A DNA stretch of 64,000 nucleotides, from contig NZ_AP023247.1 in NCBI RefSeq assembly GCF_016756535.1, positions 2,418,501-2,482,500 of the forward strand. Direction: 5' to 3'. Under the pieces are notes generated by a model. It saw only the letters and a list, made by a program, of their open reading frames with translations, had not been told where the DNA came from and searched no databases. The DNA comes from Mesorhizobium sp. 131-2-1. Lineage in GTDB: Bacteria; Pseudomonadota; Alphaproteobacteria; Rhizobiales; Rhizobiaceae. The translations under genes and the position numbers were made by a program. This document shows, piece after piece, positions 1-8,069 of this stretch (position 1 is the first letter of the stretch; every line of letters starts with the position of its first letter).

Positions 1-89
1 TTGATATCTTCACGCGAAGGCGCAGGCGAGAGTGATCATTCCGCCTTTCGCGCCCAAAGGAGCCATTGTTGCGTGGGTGCACCGCTCTC
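1..89. other. Window edge, no gene seen
   Basis: This is the stretch downstream of the first minus-strand gene. It has no reading frame with a convincing start, ribosome site or recognisable product. It may hold the 3' flank of a neighbour outside the window. Confidence 0.4.
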
Positions 90-1208
90 TCAGGCTGCGC
101 GGGCGAAGCGATCGACCCTGAAATCGTCGAGCGGCGTTTCGCAGCGGTCGGTCGTGATGAGTTCGGCCATCGCGTCGCCCACGCCCGGACCGAGCTGGAA
201 GCCGTGTCCGCTGAAGCCGAATGCGTGGAAAAGGCCCGGCGTCGTCGCCGAGCGTCCCATCACCGGCAGCATGTCGCGCACATAGCCCTCGCAGCCGGAC
301 CAGGTGCGGATGAGCGCGACCTGCGCGATTGCCGGCAAGAGCCGCGCGACCGCGCGCAATTGCAACGCAAGGCGCATGGGATCGGTGACCGCGTGGCCCG
401 GATCCAGGTCGACCGGCACCCTTTCGGTCGCGCCGCCGAAAACGATGTTGCCCCGTTCGACCTGACGCAGATAGGCGCCATAGTCCTTATCGCGCGTCCA
501 GATGCCCACCACCGGCAGGATCCGATGCGGCAGCGGCTCGGTCACGCCCATCTGCGGGCCGCGGGCGTCGAGCGGGACCTCTTCGCCGAACTGCGCAGCG
601 ACGCGCGCGCCCCAGGCTCCGGCGGTATTGAGCAGGCAGCCGGCGGCAAAGGCACCTTTTGAACTGGCGACAAGGAAACCGGAGCCCGAGCAGGTGATCT
701 TGTGGACCTCGGCCCCCTCGATGATTTCCGCGCCGAGCTTGCGGGCAGCCGCTGCAAAGGCAGGAGCGATCAGACGCGGGTTGCCGCTGCCATCTTGCGG
801 AGAGAACGACGCCGCGACCGCTCCGGGACCGAGGCCGGGAAAGCGGGCACGGATATCGCGTGGGCCGAGTTCCTCCAGCTCAAGCCCCCAAGGGCGCGCC
901 GCCTCGGCATAGGCCCGCATGTCGGCGAGACCGCCTTCATCGAAGATCAGGCGGATATGACCAGTGGCGCGGAATTCCACGTCGCGGCCAAGCATTTTTT
1001 CAGCCTCGCCCCATAGCCTGAGCGAGCGGTGGGCCAAGGGAAGCTGCGACAGATGACGACCGGTGCGCCGGATGTTGCCGAATGACGCGACCGTCGCTCC
1101 GCTGCCGATCCGGTTGCGCTCGATCAGCGTCACCCGCGCGCCGCGCCTGGCGAGGAAATAGGCCGAAGCCGTCCCCATCAGCCCGCCGCCCAGCACGATC
1201 ACATCCAT
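90..1208 (-). CDS. DAO-family FAD-dependent oxidoreductase
   Basis: A 372-residue flavoprotein of the glycine/D-amino-acid oxidase (DAO) family, expected to oxidise a primary or secondary amine or amino acid. The N-terminal Rossmann motif GGGLMG lies at residues 7-12, followed by an acidic strand end (LIER) and the GSGAT segment typical of FAD contacts. The C-terminus carries the usual GFSGHGFQLGPG substrate/FAD loop. The frame stays open upstream, but the ATG at 1208 sits behind AAGGA and directly before the Rossmann strand, so I prefer it. The gene is divergent from a LysR regulator and beside hyuAB and two HcnA/HcnB-like genes. It is therefore a candidate gamma subunit of that complex, or a free-standing sarcosine/D-amino-acid oxidase. 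The substrate is not readable. Confidence 0.85.
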   Translation of the reverse strand: MDVIVLGGGLMGTASAYFLARRGARVTLIERNRIGSGATVASFGNIRRTGRHLSQLPLAHRSLRLWGEAEKMLGRDVEFRATGHIRLIFDEGGLADMRAYAEAARPWGLELEELGPRDIRARFPGLGPGAVAASFSPQDGSGNPRLIAPAFAAAARKLGAEIIEGAEVHKITCSGSGFLVASSKGAFAAGCLLNTAGAWGARVAAQFGEEVPLDARGPQMGVTEPLPHRILPVVGIWTRDKDYGAYLRQVERGNIVFGGATERVPVDLDPGHAVTDPMRLALQLRAVARLLPAIAQVALIRTWSGCEGYVRDMLPVMGRSATTPGLFHAFGFSGHGFQLGPGVGDAMAELITTDRCETPLDDFRVDRFARAA

Positions 1209-1292
1209 AGTCGTTCCTTGGCGCCGAGCCGCTGATCTTTGGATATCTTGTCCGCGCCACCGCATTGCGTCAAAGATGGGTTTGGACAAGAT

Positions 1293-1311
1293 CCATAAGC
1301 TTTACCTATGG
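1293..1311. promoter_or_regulatory. Inverted repeat, candidate LysR operator
   Basis: CCATA, nine bases, TATGG: a perfect 5-bp inverted repeat in the 110-bp divergent promoter, ending 7 bp before the LysR start codon. It shares CATAAGC with the repeat before hyuA. LysR regulators usually bind such dyads in the divergent spacer. That this LysR binds here is inference. Confidence 0.4.
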
Positions 1312-1318
1312 AGTAGCC

Positions 1319-2224
1319 ATGCGGGCCCGGCAGCTCGAAGTGTTCATCGCCGTCATGCGCGCGGGCACCGTGACCGCCGCGGCGCGGATGCTGAACATCT
1401 CACAGCCCGCTCTGAGTCAGATCCTGCTCCACACCGAGGACGAACTCGGCTTCACGCTGTTCGAGCGGGTGAAGGGCCGGCTGCGACCGACCCCGGAGGC
1501 GCTCGAAATATTCGCCGATGCCGAAAGGCTGTCGGCGGGGCTGGAGGGCCTGCGCCGCAAGACCACCGACCTGCGTCTCGGCCGAACCGGGCTGGTGCGG
1601 GTCGCGGCTTCGCCGCCGCCGGCCATGGCGATATTGCCGCGCGCCTTTACCGGATTCCGGGCGCAGCATCCCAATATTCTGCTGCGCTCCCATATGGCGC
1701 CGATCGCCGCGATCGTCGACATGCTGCGCGCCGGCGATGCCAGCCTTGGCGTGGCCATGGACGACCGCCTGCCTCCCGATATCGAGGCGGAAGTGATCTG
1801 CAGCGTCGGCTTCGCATGCCTGCTCCCCACCGGGCATCCGTTGGCCGGGAAAGTCGAGCTGACGCTCGCCGATCTCGCCGGCGAGGAATTGATATCCTAT
1901 CGCGGAAACACCCGTCCCGCCGACGAACTGGCGCATGCTGCCCGCGCACAGGGCGTGGCGCTTTCGCCGTCGCTCGAGATCGACGTGTCCATCTCCGCGG
2001 TCGGCTTCGTCCAGGCTGGTCTCGGTATCGCGCTCGTCGATGCATTGCTGCCGTGGCACCAGTTTGCCGGGCTTGACGTCAGGCCGCTCGCGGCGGGGCC
2101 GGAATTTCCGATCGCGCTGCTGACATCACGCACACGGGCTCTTTCGCGGGCCGATGAGATGATGCGCGACCAAATCCGTGCGGCCTGTTCCGCCGTTCTG
2201 GGCGGCGACAGGGCAAAGGCATAA
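1319..2224 (+). CDS. LysR-family transcriptional regulator
   Basis: A 301-residue LysR regulator. The N-terminal winged helix-turn-helix covers roughly residues 1-60, with the AARMLNISQPALSQ recognition region and TLFER wing of the family. A periplasmic-binding-protein-like effector domain follows from about residue 90. Length is typical. The ATG at 1319 is preceded by GGAG and begins right at the HTH; an in-frame codon at 1265 would add an unconserved leader. It is divergent from the DAO oxidase and 90 bp upstream of hyuA in the same direction, so it probably controls both using the breakdown substrate as effector. Confidence 0.9.
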   Translation: MRARQLEVFIAVMRAGTVTAAARMLNISQPALSQILLHTEDELGFTLFERVKGRLRPTPEALEIFADAERLSAGLEGLRRKTTDLRLGRTGLVRVAASPPPAMAILPRAFTGFRAQHPNILLRSHMAPIAAIVDMLRAGDASLGVAMDDRLPPDIEAEVICSVGFACLLPTGHPLAGKVELTLADLAGEELISYRGNTRPADELAHAARAQGVALSPSLEIDVSISAVGFVQAGLGIALVDALLPWHQFAGLDVRPLAAGPEFPIALLTSRTRALSRADEMMRDQIRAACSAVLGGDRAKA

Positions 2225-2243
2225 GCAAGCCTTATATGCTTGC
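2220..2243. promoter_or_regulatory. Dyad between LysR gene and hyuA
   Basis: GCAAGC, seven bases, GCTTGC (2225-2243), with CATA at 2220-2223 and TATG at 2235-2238. It overlaps the LysR stop codon and lies about 70 bp before hyuA. It could be a weak terminator, but there is no T-run. It could instead be a second copy of the CATAAGC element seen at 1293-1311, that is, an operator for hyuA. Confidence 0.35.
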
Positions 2244-2314
2244 CCATCATACGTCTTGGACCCGGACCATCCGGTCGTGCCAGCTTTTAGGCGGCAGACA
2301 GGAAGGGACGCGTC

Positions 2315-4393
2315 ATGGATGGTGCCATCGAGCCGAATGAGGCGCAGAACGGAGCCGACTGGAAGGTCGGCGTCGATATCGGCGGGACATTCATCGACTT
2401 CTGCGCGCTCGAAGCCCGCTCCGGCCGCGTCGCCTCGCTGAAAGTGCTGACGACGCCGGAAGATCCGGGTGCCGAGCTGATGACGGGCCTTTCGCTTCTG
2501 GCCGAACGCGAAGGCTTCGATCCCACCCTTATGACGCGCTTCGTGCATGGCACGACCGTCGGCATCAACACCATCATCCAGCGCAAGGGCGCGCCGCTTG
2601 CGCTGTTCACCAATGCCGGCTTCGAGGACGTCATCGAACTCGCGCGGCTGCGCATGCCGGACATGTATTCGCTGTTCTGCGCGCGGCCGGACCCGCTGAT
2701 TTCGCGCGACATGGTGTTCGGCATTCCGGTTCGAATGCGCGCCGACGGGAGTGAATCGCAGGCACCGGACATGGCGGCGGTGGCCAGCGCCGTGGCTGCG
2801 GCTAAGGCGAACGGGGCGCAAGGGATCATCGTGTCCTTCCTCCATGCCTGGCGCAATGGCGCGCAGGAAGCCTCCGTCAAGGCGGCGATCGCGCGTCTCG
2901 CGCCCGATCTCTTCGTCTTCTCCTCGGCCGAGGTCTGGCCGGTCATCCGAGAGTATGAGCGGAGCTCGACCGCCATTCTCAATGGCTATGTCCATCCGCG
3001 CGTCTCGTCCTATCTGACGGCGCTGGAAGAGCGGCTGAAGAACCGGGGCGTGCCGGCCCGCCCGATGCTGACGAAGTCGAACGGCGGGCTGATGAACGCC
3101 GCCGAAGGCAAGCGCGCCTGCGTGAACATGCTTCTGTCGGGAACGGCCTCAGGCGTCATCGGCGCCTCGTGGCTGGCGCGCCAGGCCGGCGAGGACAAGG
3201 TTCTTACCCTCGACATCGGCGGCACCTCGGCCGACTTCGCGCTCATCATCGGCGGCGCGGCGCAGTTCGGCACCGGCGAGCTGATCGGCGAATTCCCGCT
3301 CCATATCCCCTCGGTGTCGGTCAGTTCGATCGGCGTCGGCGGCGGCTCGATCGCCAGCGTCGACGCACAGGGCGTATTGCGCGTTGGACCGGAATCGGCC
3401 GGCTCGACGCCGGGACCTGCATGCTACGGCCGGGGCGGCGAGCGGGCGACGGTGACGGACGCCATGGTGGTGTGCGGGTGGCTCGGTCACAGCGAGATGG
3501 CCTATGGCCAGCTCCGGATCGATACCGGACTGGCGCATCGCGCGGTCGGCGATCTCGCCGCCCGGCTCGGTCGCCCGGTCGAGCAGACCGCGCAGGCGAT
3601 CCTCGACATCGCGGTGTCGGAAATGTTCGTCGAGGTCGAGAAGCTCGCCTCGCGCGCCGGCGTGGACTTGCGCGATTTCACGCTGATGCCTTTCGGCGGC
3701 GGCGGCCCGATGCTCGGCGCCTTCCTTGCCCGCGAACTCGGGATGAAACGCGTCATGGCGCCCCGCCGTCCCGGCGTGGTGTCGGCGCTGGGCGGACTGG
3801 TGGCGGATCTGCGCGGGGACTTCATCCGCACCATCTTCAGCCCGCTGTCGGGCACGTCGCTTGCCGGAATTCGCGGCGCCTTCGAGGCCCTCGCGCAAGA
3901 GGGTCGCGACTGGCTTACGGCGCAGGGGCACGACGGGGCGGCGGAACTCAGTCTCTCCTGCGACATGCGCTATGTCGGGCAGAGTTATGAGATCGAGGTT
4001 GTCCTTCAGCCGGAATGGCTGTCGGACGGCAACGCTGCCGCCATCGCGCAAGCCTTCCACCTCACTCATGAGCAGCTCTACGATTTCCACGACGCGGACG
4101 GCGAGATCGAACTTGTGAATGTCCGGCTATCCGCTGTAGGCGCGGGGCCGAAACTCTCCTTCCCGGAGGTCGACGAGATTGGCGCTGCCGCCATTCCGGC
4201 GCGCCGGCTCCCGGTCTACACCGGCGTGAGCGTCGAGACCGTCGACCTTCACGACCGGCAGACCCTCGTGCCGGGCAGCACGTTCGACGGCCCTGCCGTG
4301 GTCGTTCAGGAAGACACCACCTTTGCCATTCCCGCCGGAGTGCAGGCACGGGTCGATCGTCATCTCAACCTTCTGCTGACCTTCCCGGAGTGA
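2315..4393 (+). CDS. hyuA: Hydantoinase/oxoprolinase subunit A
   Basis: A 692-residue HyuA/OplA-A family protein, the ATP-binding subunit that opens cyclic amides such as hydantoins, N-methylhydantoin or 5-oxoproline at the cost of ATP. The hydantoinase/oxoprolinase N-terminal domain begins with VGVDIGGTFIDF near residue 18. The catalytic domain has the second phosphate-binding motif LDIGGTSADF near residue 300 and PFGGGGP near 460, both hallmarks of the ASKHA-like fold. AGGAAGGG precedes the start. hyuB follows after 4 bp, so the two subunits are co-translated. Acetone-carboxylase-type relatives share the fold, but the small downstream iron-sulfur and FAD genes argue for a cyclic-amide or N-methyl amino-acid pathway. 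Confidence 0.88.
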   Translation: MDGAIEPNEAQNGADWKVGVDIGGTFIDFCALEARSGRVASLKVLTTPEDPGAELMTGLSLLAEREGFDPTLMTRFVHGTTVGINTIIQRKGAPLALFTNAGFEDVIELARLRMPDMYSLFCARPDPLISRDMVFGIPVRMRADGSESQAPDMAAVASAVAAAKANGAQGIIVSFLHAWRNGAQEASVKAAIARLAPDLFVFSSAEVWPVIREYERSSTAILNGYVHPRVSSYLTALEERLKNRGVPARPMLTKSNGGLMNAAEGKRACVNMLLSGTASGVIGASWLARQAGEDKVLTLDIGGTSADFALIIGGAAQFGTGELIGEFPLHIPSVSVSSIGVGGGSIASVDAQGVLRVGPESAGSTPGPACYGRGGERATVTDAMVVCGWLGHSEMAYGQLRIDTGLAHRAVGDLAARLGRPVEQTAQAILDIAVSEMFVEVEKLASRAGVDLRDFTLMPFGGGGPMLGAFLARELGMKRVMAPRRPGVVSALGGLVADLRGDFIRTIFSPLSGTSLAGIRGAFEALAQEGRDWLTAQGHDGAAELSLSCDMRYVGQSYEIEVVLQPEWLSDGNAAAIAQAFHLTHEQLYDFHDADGEIELVNVRLSAVGAGPKLSFPEVDEIGAAAIPARRLPVYTGVSVETVDLHDRQTLVPGSTFDGPAVVVQEDTTFAIPAGVQARVDRHLNLLLTFPE

Positions 4394-4397
4394 CGCC

Positions 4398-6383
4398 ATG
4401 TTTGACCGGACAAACCTGCAGGTTCTGGCGAACCATGCCCGCGCGGCGGCCGAGAACATGGCCCACACGCTGCACCGAACCGCGCACTCCGCCTTCGTCA
4501 AGGAGACGCAGGATTTCACGGTGATGCTGATGGACCGATCAGGCGCGACCTTCGCCGTGCCGATGGACCTCGGCGCCACCTGGTATCCGGGGCTTTCGTA
4601 TCACCGCGCGATCGCGATGGTCGACGACTACCGGCCGGGCGACGTTGCGTTCACCAACGATCCCTATTCCGGCCACGTCGCCACGCACGCGCCCGACACC
4701 CATCTGTGGAAGCCGGTCTTCGTCGATGGCGAGATCGTCGCCTGGACCGGAGGGCACATCCATAACACCGACATGGGCGGGGCGGTGCCGGCGTCGCTCA
4801 GTCGGGCGCTGACCGAAATCCATCAGGAGGGCATCCGCTTTCCGCCCATGAAGCTGGTCAGGGAGGGCGTCTTCGACGAGGCCATCCTGCGGATCATGAG
4901 CACCAATGTGCGCAAGCCCGATCTCAACATCGGCGACATCAAGGCACTGGTCGGCGCGCTCAACACCGGCGAGCGCAAGATCCAGGCGATGGTGAGGAAG
5001 TTCGGCAAAGCCGGTTTCATCGAAGGTGTTTCCGCGCTTCTCGACCATGCGGAGGCGCAGGCGCGCGACGTGCTGCGCTCCATGCCCGACGGGACGTGGG
5101 AATTCGCCGACTATGCCGACGAGGATTCGGTCGAGGCCAATCCGTGCCGACTGAAGCTGACGCTGACGATCAGGGGCGACGAGGCGGTGCTCGACTTCAC
5201 CGGTTCCGATCCGCAGCTCGGCTCTTCACTCAATGTGCCTTCGGGCGGCGACCCGCGCCACACCATGCTGCTGGTGGGCGTCTACTACGTGCTCTACACG
5301 CTCAACCCGAAGCTCCTGCTCAACACGGGCCTCACCCGGCCGTTCACCTGCATCGCGCCCCAGGGTTCGGTGCTCAATCCGGTCCACCCTGCCGCAGTGG
5401 GCATGCGCTCACTCACCTGCGCCAGGCTGAGGTCGGTCATTTTCGGCGCCTTCTCGCAAGCGGTGCCGGAGCGCCTGCCAGCCGCACCCGCCGGCAACAA
5501 TTGCATCGTCAACGTCATGACCACGGACGAGCGGACTAGCCGGAGCGTCATCGCGGCGGTGAATCCCGTGGTGGGCGGCGGCGGCGCGATGCCGCACCGC
5601 GACGGGACCAACGGATCGGGCGCCGATGCCGCCTATCTCAAGAACACGCCGATCGAGATCACCGAGACCGAGACCCCGGTCGAATTCGTGAAATACGGGC
5701 TCGCCAGGGACAGCGGCGGTGCGGGCCGCTGGCGCGGCGGGTTGGCGACCGAGATGGCCTTCCGCGTCTTCGCCCCCGATTCCAGGATCACGGCGCGCAA
5801 CCGCGACCGCAGCTTCTTTCGTCCCTGGGGCGTGCTGGGCGGCAAGGCGGCCGGCCTGTCGGACATGGTCGTCAATCCGGGGACCGAGCACGAGCGGCGG
5901 CTGGGCAACATCGACACGGCGGTGCTGCAGCCTGGCGACGTGCTCGATATCCGCTCCGCTGGAGGCGGCGGGCGCGGCGATCCGCATGAACGCGAGCCCT
6001 GGCGCGTCGCGCAGGACGTGCGGCGCGGCTATGTCTCGCCGGCCTCGGCCGAGCAAGACTATGGCGTCGTCATCCGCGATGGCGAGGTCGACGAACAAGC
6101 GACGGCGCGGCTGCGCGCGCGCCAGGGGCCGGCCGTAGGCCATTTCCATTTCGGTCGGGAGCGCGAAGGCTACGAAGCGCAGTGGACGCCCGCGGCCTAT
6201 GACCGGCTCACCGCCATACTGAGAGACTTGCCGATCCATTGGCGGTTCTTCGCCAAGACGGAGATCTTCCGCCGCATGAAGGGGCGCTCGGGACCGGAAG
6301 GCGTCCAGGCGGCTTTCGATGCGGTCTGCGAACGCTTCCCCGAACTGCCGCGTCCTCGCCCGGTGCGAGAGGCCGCGGAATGA
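4398..6383 (+). CDS. hyuB: Hydantoinase/oxoprolinase subunit B
   Basis: A 661-residue HyuB/OplA-B family subunit, partner of the preceding HyuA. Conserved segments include TNDPYSGHVATHAPD near residue 80 and GGGGRGDPHER near 530. Beyond the family core there is a C-terminal extension of about 70-80 residues, rich in aromatic and basic residues and starting near HFHFGRE. I do not recognise this extension as part of the standard domain. The stop codon overlaps the next start (ATGA). With HyuA it should form the ATP-dependent ring-opening amidase. The substrate cannot be fixed; N-methylhydantoin would fit the amine oxidases nearby. Confidence 0.87.
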   Translation: MFDRTNLQVLANHARAAAENMAHTLHRTAHSAFVKETQDFTVMLMDRSGATFAVPMDLGATWYPGLSYHRAIAMVDDYRPGDVAFTNDPYSGHVATHAPDTHLWKPVFVDGEIVAWTGGHIHNTDMGGAVPASLSRALTEIHQEGIRFPPMKLVREGVFDEAILRIMSTNVRKPDLNIGDIKALVGALNTGERKIQAMVRKFGKAGFIEGVSALLDHAEAQARDVLRSMPDGTWEFADYADEDSVEANPCRLKLTLTIRGDEAVLDFTGSDPQLGSSLNVPSGGDPRHTMLLVGVYYVLYTLNPKLLLNTGLTRPFTCIAPQGSVLNPVHPAAVGMRSLTCARLRSVIFGAFSQAVPERLPAAPAGNNCIVNVMTTDERTSRSVIAAVNPVVGGGGAMPHRDGTNGSGADAAYLKNTPIEITETETPVEFVKYGLARDSGGAGRWRGGLATEMAFRVFAPDSRITARNRDRSFFRPWGVLGGKAAGLSDMVVNPGTEHERRLGNIDTAVLQPGDVLDIRSAGGGGRGDPHEREPWRVAQDVRRGYVSPASAEQDYGVVIRDGEVDEQATARLRARQGPAVGHFHFGREREGYEAQWTPAAYDRLTAILRDLPIHWRFFAKTEIFRRMKGRSGPEGVQAAFDAVCERFPELPRPRPVREAAE

Positions 6384-6682
6384 TCACGGCTGGGCGCATC
6401 GTCCGGCTGGCCGAGCGCGACCGGGCAGTGGTGAATTTCTATCTCGACGGACAGATGCGCACTGCACTGGCGGGTGACACCGTGCTGACCGCCATGCTGG
6501 CTTCAGGACACGCCTTGCGAAAATGCGAATTCGGACCCGAGCCGCGCGCCGGCTTCTGCCTGATGGGCGCCTGCCAGGATTGCTGGGTGTGGCAGGACGA
6601 GGGACCGCGCATGCGGGCGTGCTCGGCACTTATCACCGAAGGCGTGCGGTTACGCACGACGCCGCCGGAGAACTGGCCGTGA
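6380..6682 (+). CDS. Small [2Fe-2S] ferredoxin-like subunit (HcnA-type)
   Basis: A 100-residue protein of the HcnA/alpha-subunit type found in hydrogen cyanide synthase, opine oxidases and heteromeric proline/hydroxyproline dehydrogenases. Cysteines at 60, 65, 68 and 81 give the plant-ferredoxin-like C-x4-C-x2-C-x12-C pattern, with an extra cysteine at 49. The start overlaps the hyuB stop (ATGA), and the gene ends in a GTGA overlap with the next gene. All four genes are therefore translationally coupled. It should pass electrons from the flavoprotein partner. Calling it an amine dehydrogenase subunit is inference from gene order and length. Confidence 0.82.
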   Translation: MITAGRIVRLAERDRAVVNFYLDGQMRTALAGDTVLTAMLASGHALRKCEFGPEPRAGFCLMGACQDCWVWQDEGPRMRACSALITEGVRLRTTPPENWP

Positions 6683-8043
6683 CCGAGACCTCATCGCCGC
6701 GGATTGTGATCGTGGGCGCCGGTCCGGCTGGCATAAGGGCCGCGGCGGCGCTGGTCGAGGCCGGGCTGCACCCGGTGGTGATCGACGAAGGGCAGCGCGC
6801 GGGCGGTCAGATCTATCGCCGCCCGCCGGCCGGGTTTACCCGCACGCCGGAGCAACTCTACGGCTCGGAAGCGGCAAAGGCGCGCGCGCTGCATGCGCTG
6901 TTCGACCGGCTGGCCGAAGAGGGTCGGCTTACCCATTGGGCGGCGAGCTCGGTCATCGCCGCGCATGAGGGTCGGCTGCACGTGCTGGGGGAGGGCGGCG
7001 TGGAGGTGATCGTCTACGACCGGCTGATCCTTGCTACCGGCGCATCCGACCGTGTCGCTCCGGTCCCGGGCTGGCAGAGCGCCGGCGTCTACAGTCTTGG
7101 CGCGGCGCAGATCGCGCTCAAAGCGCAGGGCGTGGCGCTCGGGCGGCGCATCGTGCTGATAGGGTCGGGGCCTTTGCTGACGCTGGTCGGCGCCCAGCTC
7201 GTCAAGGCTGGAGCGGATGTCGCGGCGGTGCTGGACACCTCGCCCCGGGCTCAGCAGATGCGGGGGCTCTGGCTGCTTGCCGCCCGGCCATTGGTCACGC
7301 TGCGCGGTCTGGCCCTGCGGGCAACGCTCGGTGGCCGCTACCATGCGGGCGTGACGCTCGAACGGATCGAGGTCGACGGCCGCGGCGTCACGGCGATGAG
7401 CTGGCGCGACGCCGGCGGAAGGCGGCGCCTCACCCCATGCGACATGGTCGGCATGGGCTGGCACCTGCGGGCGGAGACGCACCTGGCCGACCTTGCGGGA
7501 TGCGCCTTCACCTATGACGAGCAGTGGCGGCAATGGCTGCCAAAGACCGACGAGATGGGTCGGGCCGGCAATGGTGTTTATCTCGCCGGCGACGGGGTTC
7601 GTCTTCTGGGAGCGGACGGCGCAGAGATTGCGGGGCGTCTCGCCGCGGCGGCATGCCTTGCCGATCTCGGAGTTTCGGCGTACTCAGCCGGTACCGATCT
7701 GCGCAAGCTCGCGCGGCTCGAGCGCTTCGCACGCGGTCTGGCCACCGCTTTTCCCTGGCCGGAGGCGATGGTGCGGTCACTTCCCGACGACGCGATCGTC
7801 TGCCGCTGCGAGAACGTGACTGCTGGGGCCGTGCGCGAGAGCGCGGGTTTCGGCGGCGAGGCCAATAGAGTGAAATCGCTGTCGCGCGCCGGCATGGGGC
7901 GCTGCCAGGGGCGCTACTGCCAGTTGGCTGCCGTCGAACTCGTCGCGGCGCAAGCCGACTGCACGCCCGGCGCCGTCGGCCGGTTCCGCGGCCAGGCTCC
8001 CGTTCGGCCGGCGCCTATCGGCGCTTTCCTGCGGGAAGGCTGA
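6679..8043 (+). CDS. FAD/NAD oxidoreductase with C-terminal BFD-like [2Fe-2S] domain (HcnB-type)
   Basis: A 454-residue pyridine-nucleotide-disulfide-oxidoreductase-fold protein. The Rossmann motif GAGPAG lies near residue 14, a second nucleotide-binding motif (LIGSGP) sits mid-protein, and a BFD-like iron-sulfur domain has cysteines at 375, 377, 409 and 414. This is the architecture of HcnB and opine-oxidase A subunits. The start is GTG at 6679, where GTGA overlaps the stop of the small [2Fe-2S] gene; the frame is open further upstream, but that part lies over the preceding gene. Together with the small subunit and a DAO-type partner it could form an alpha-beta-gamma amine dehydrogenase. Neither DAO gene here is in the same operon. 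Confidence 0.87.
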   Translation: MTETSSPRIVIVGAGPAGIRAAAALVEAGLHPVVIDEGQRAGGQIYRRPPAGFTRTPEQLYGSEAAKARALHALFDRLAEEGRLTHWAASSVIAAHEGRLHVLGEGGVEVIVYDRLILATGASDRVAPVPGWQSAGVYSLGAAQIALKAQGVALGRRIVLIGSGPLLTLVGAQLVKAGADVAAVLDTSPRAQQMRGLWLLAARPLVTLRGLALRATLGGRYHAGVTLERIEVDGRGVTAMSWRDAGGRRRLTPCDMVGMGWHLRAETHLADLAGCAFTYDEQWRQWLPKTDEMGRAGNGVYLAGDGVRLLGADGAEIAGRLAAAACLADLGVSAYSAGTDLRKLARLERFARGLATAFPWPEAMVRSLPDDAIVCRCENVTAGAVRESAGFGGEANRVKSLSRAGMGRCQGRYCQLAAVELVAAQADCTPGAVGRFRGQAPVRPAPIGAFLREG

Positions 8044-8069
8044 TGCCGCGCATGGATGACGATCACATC

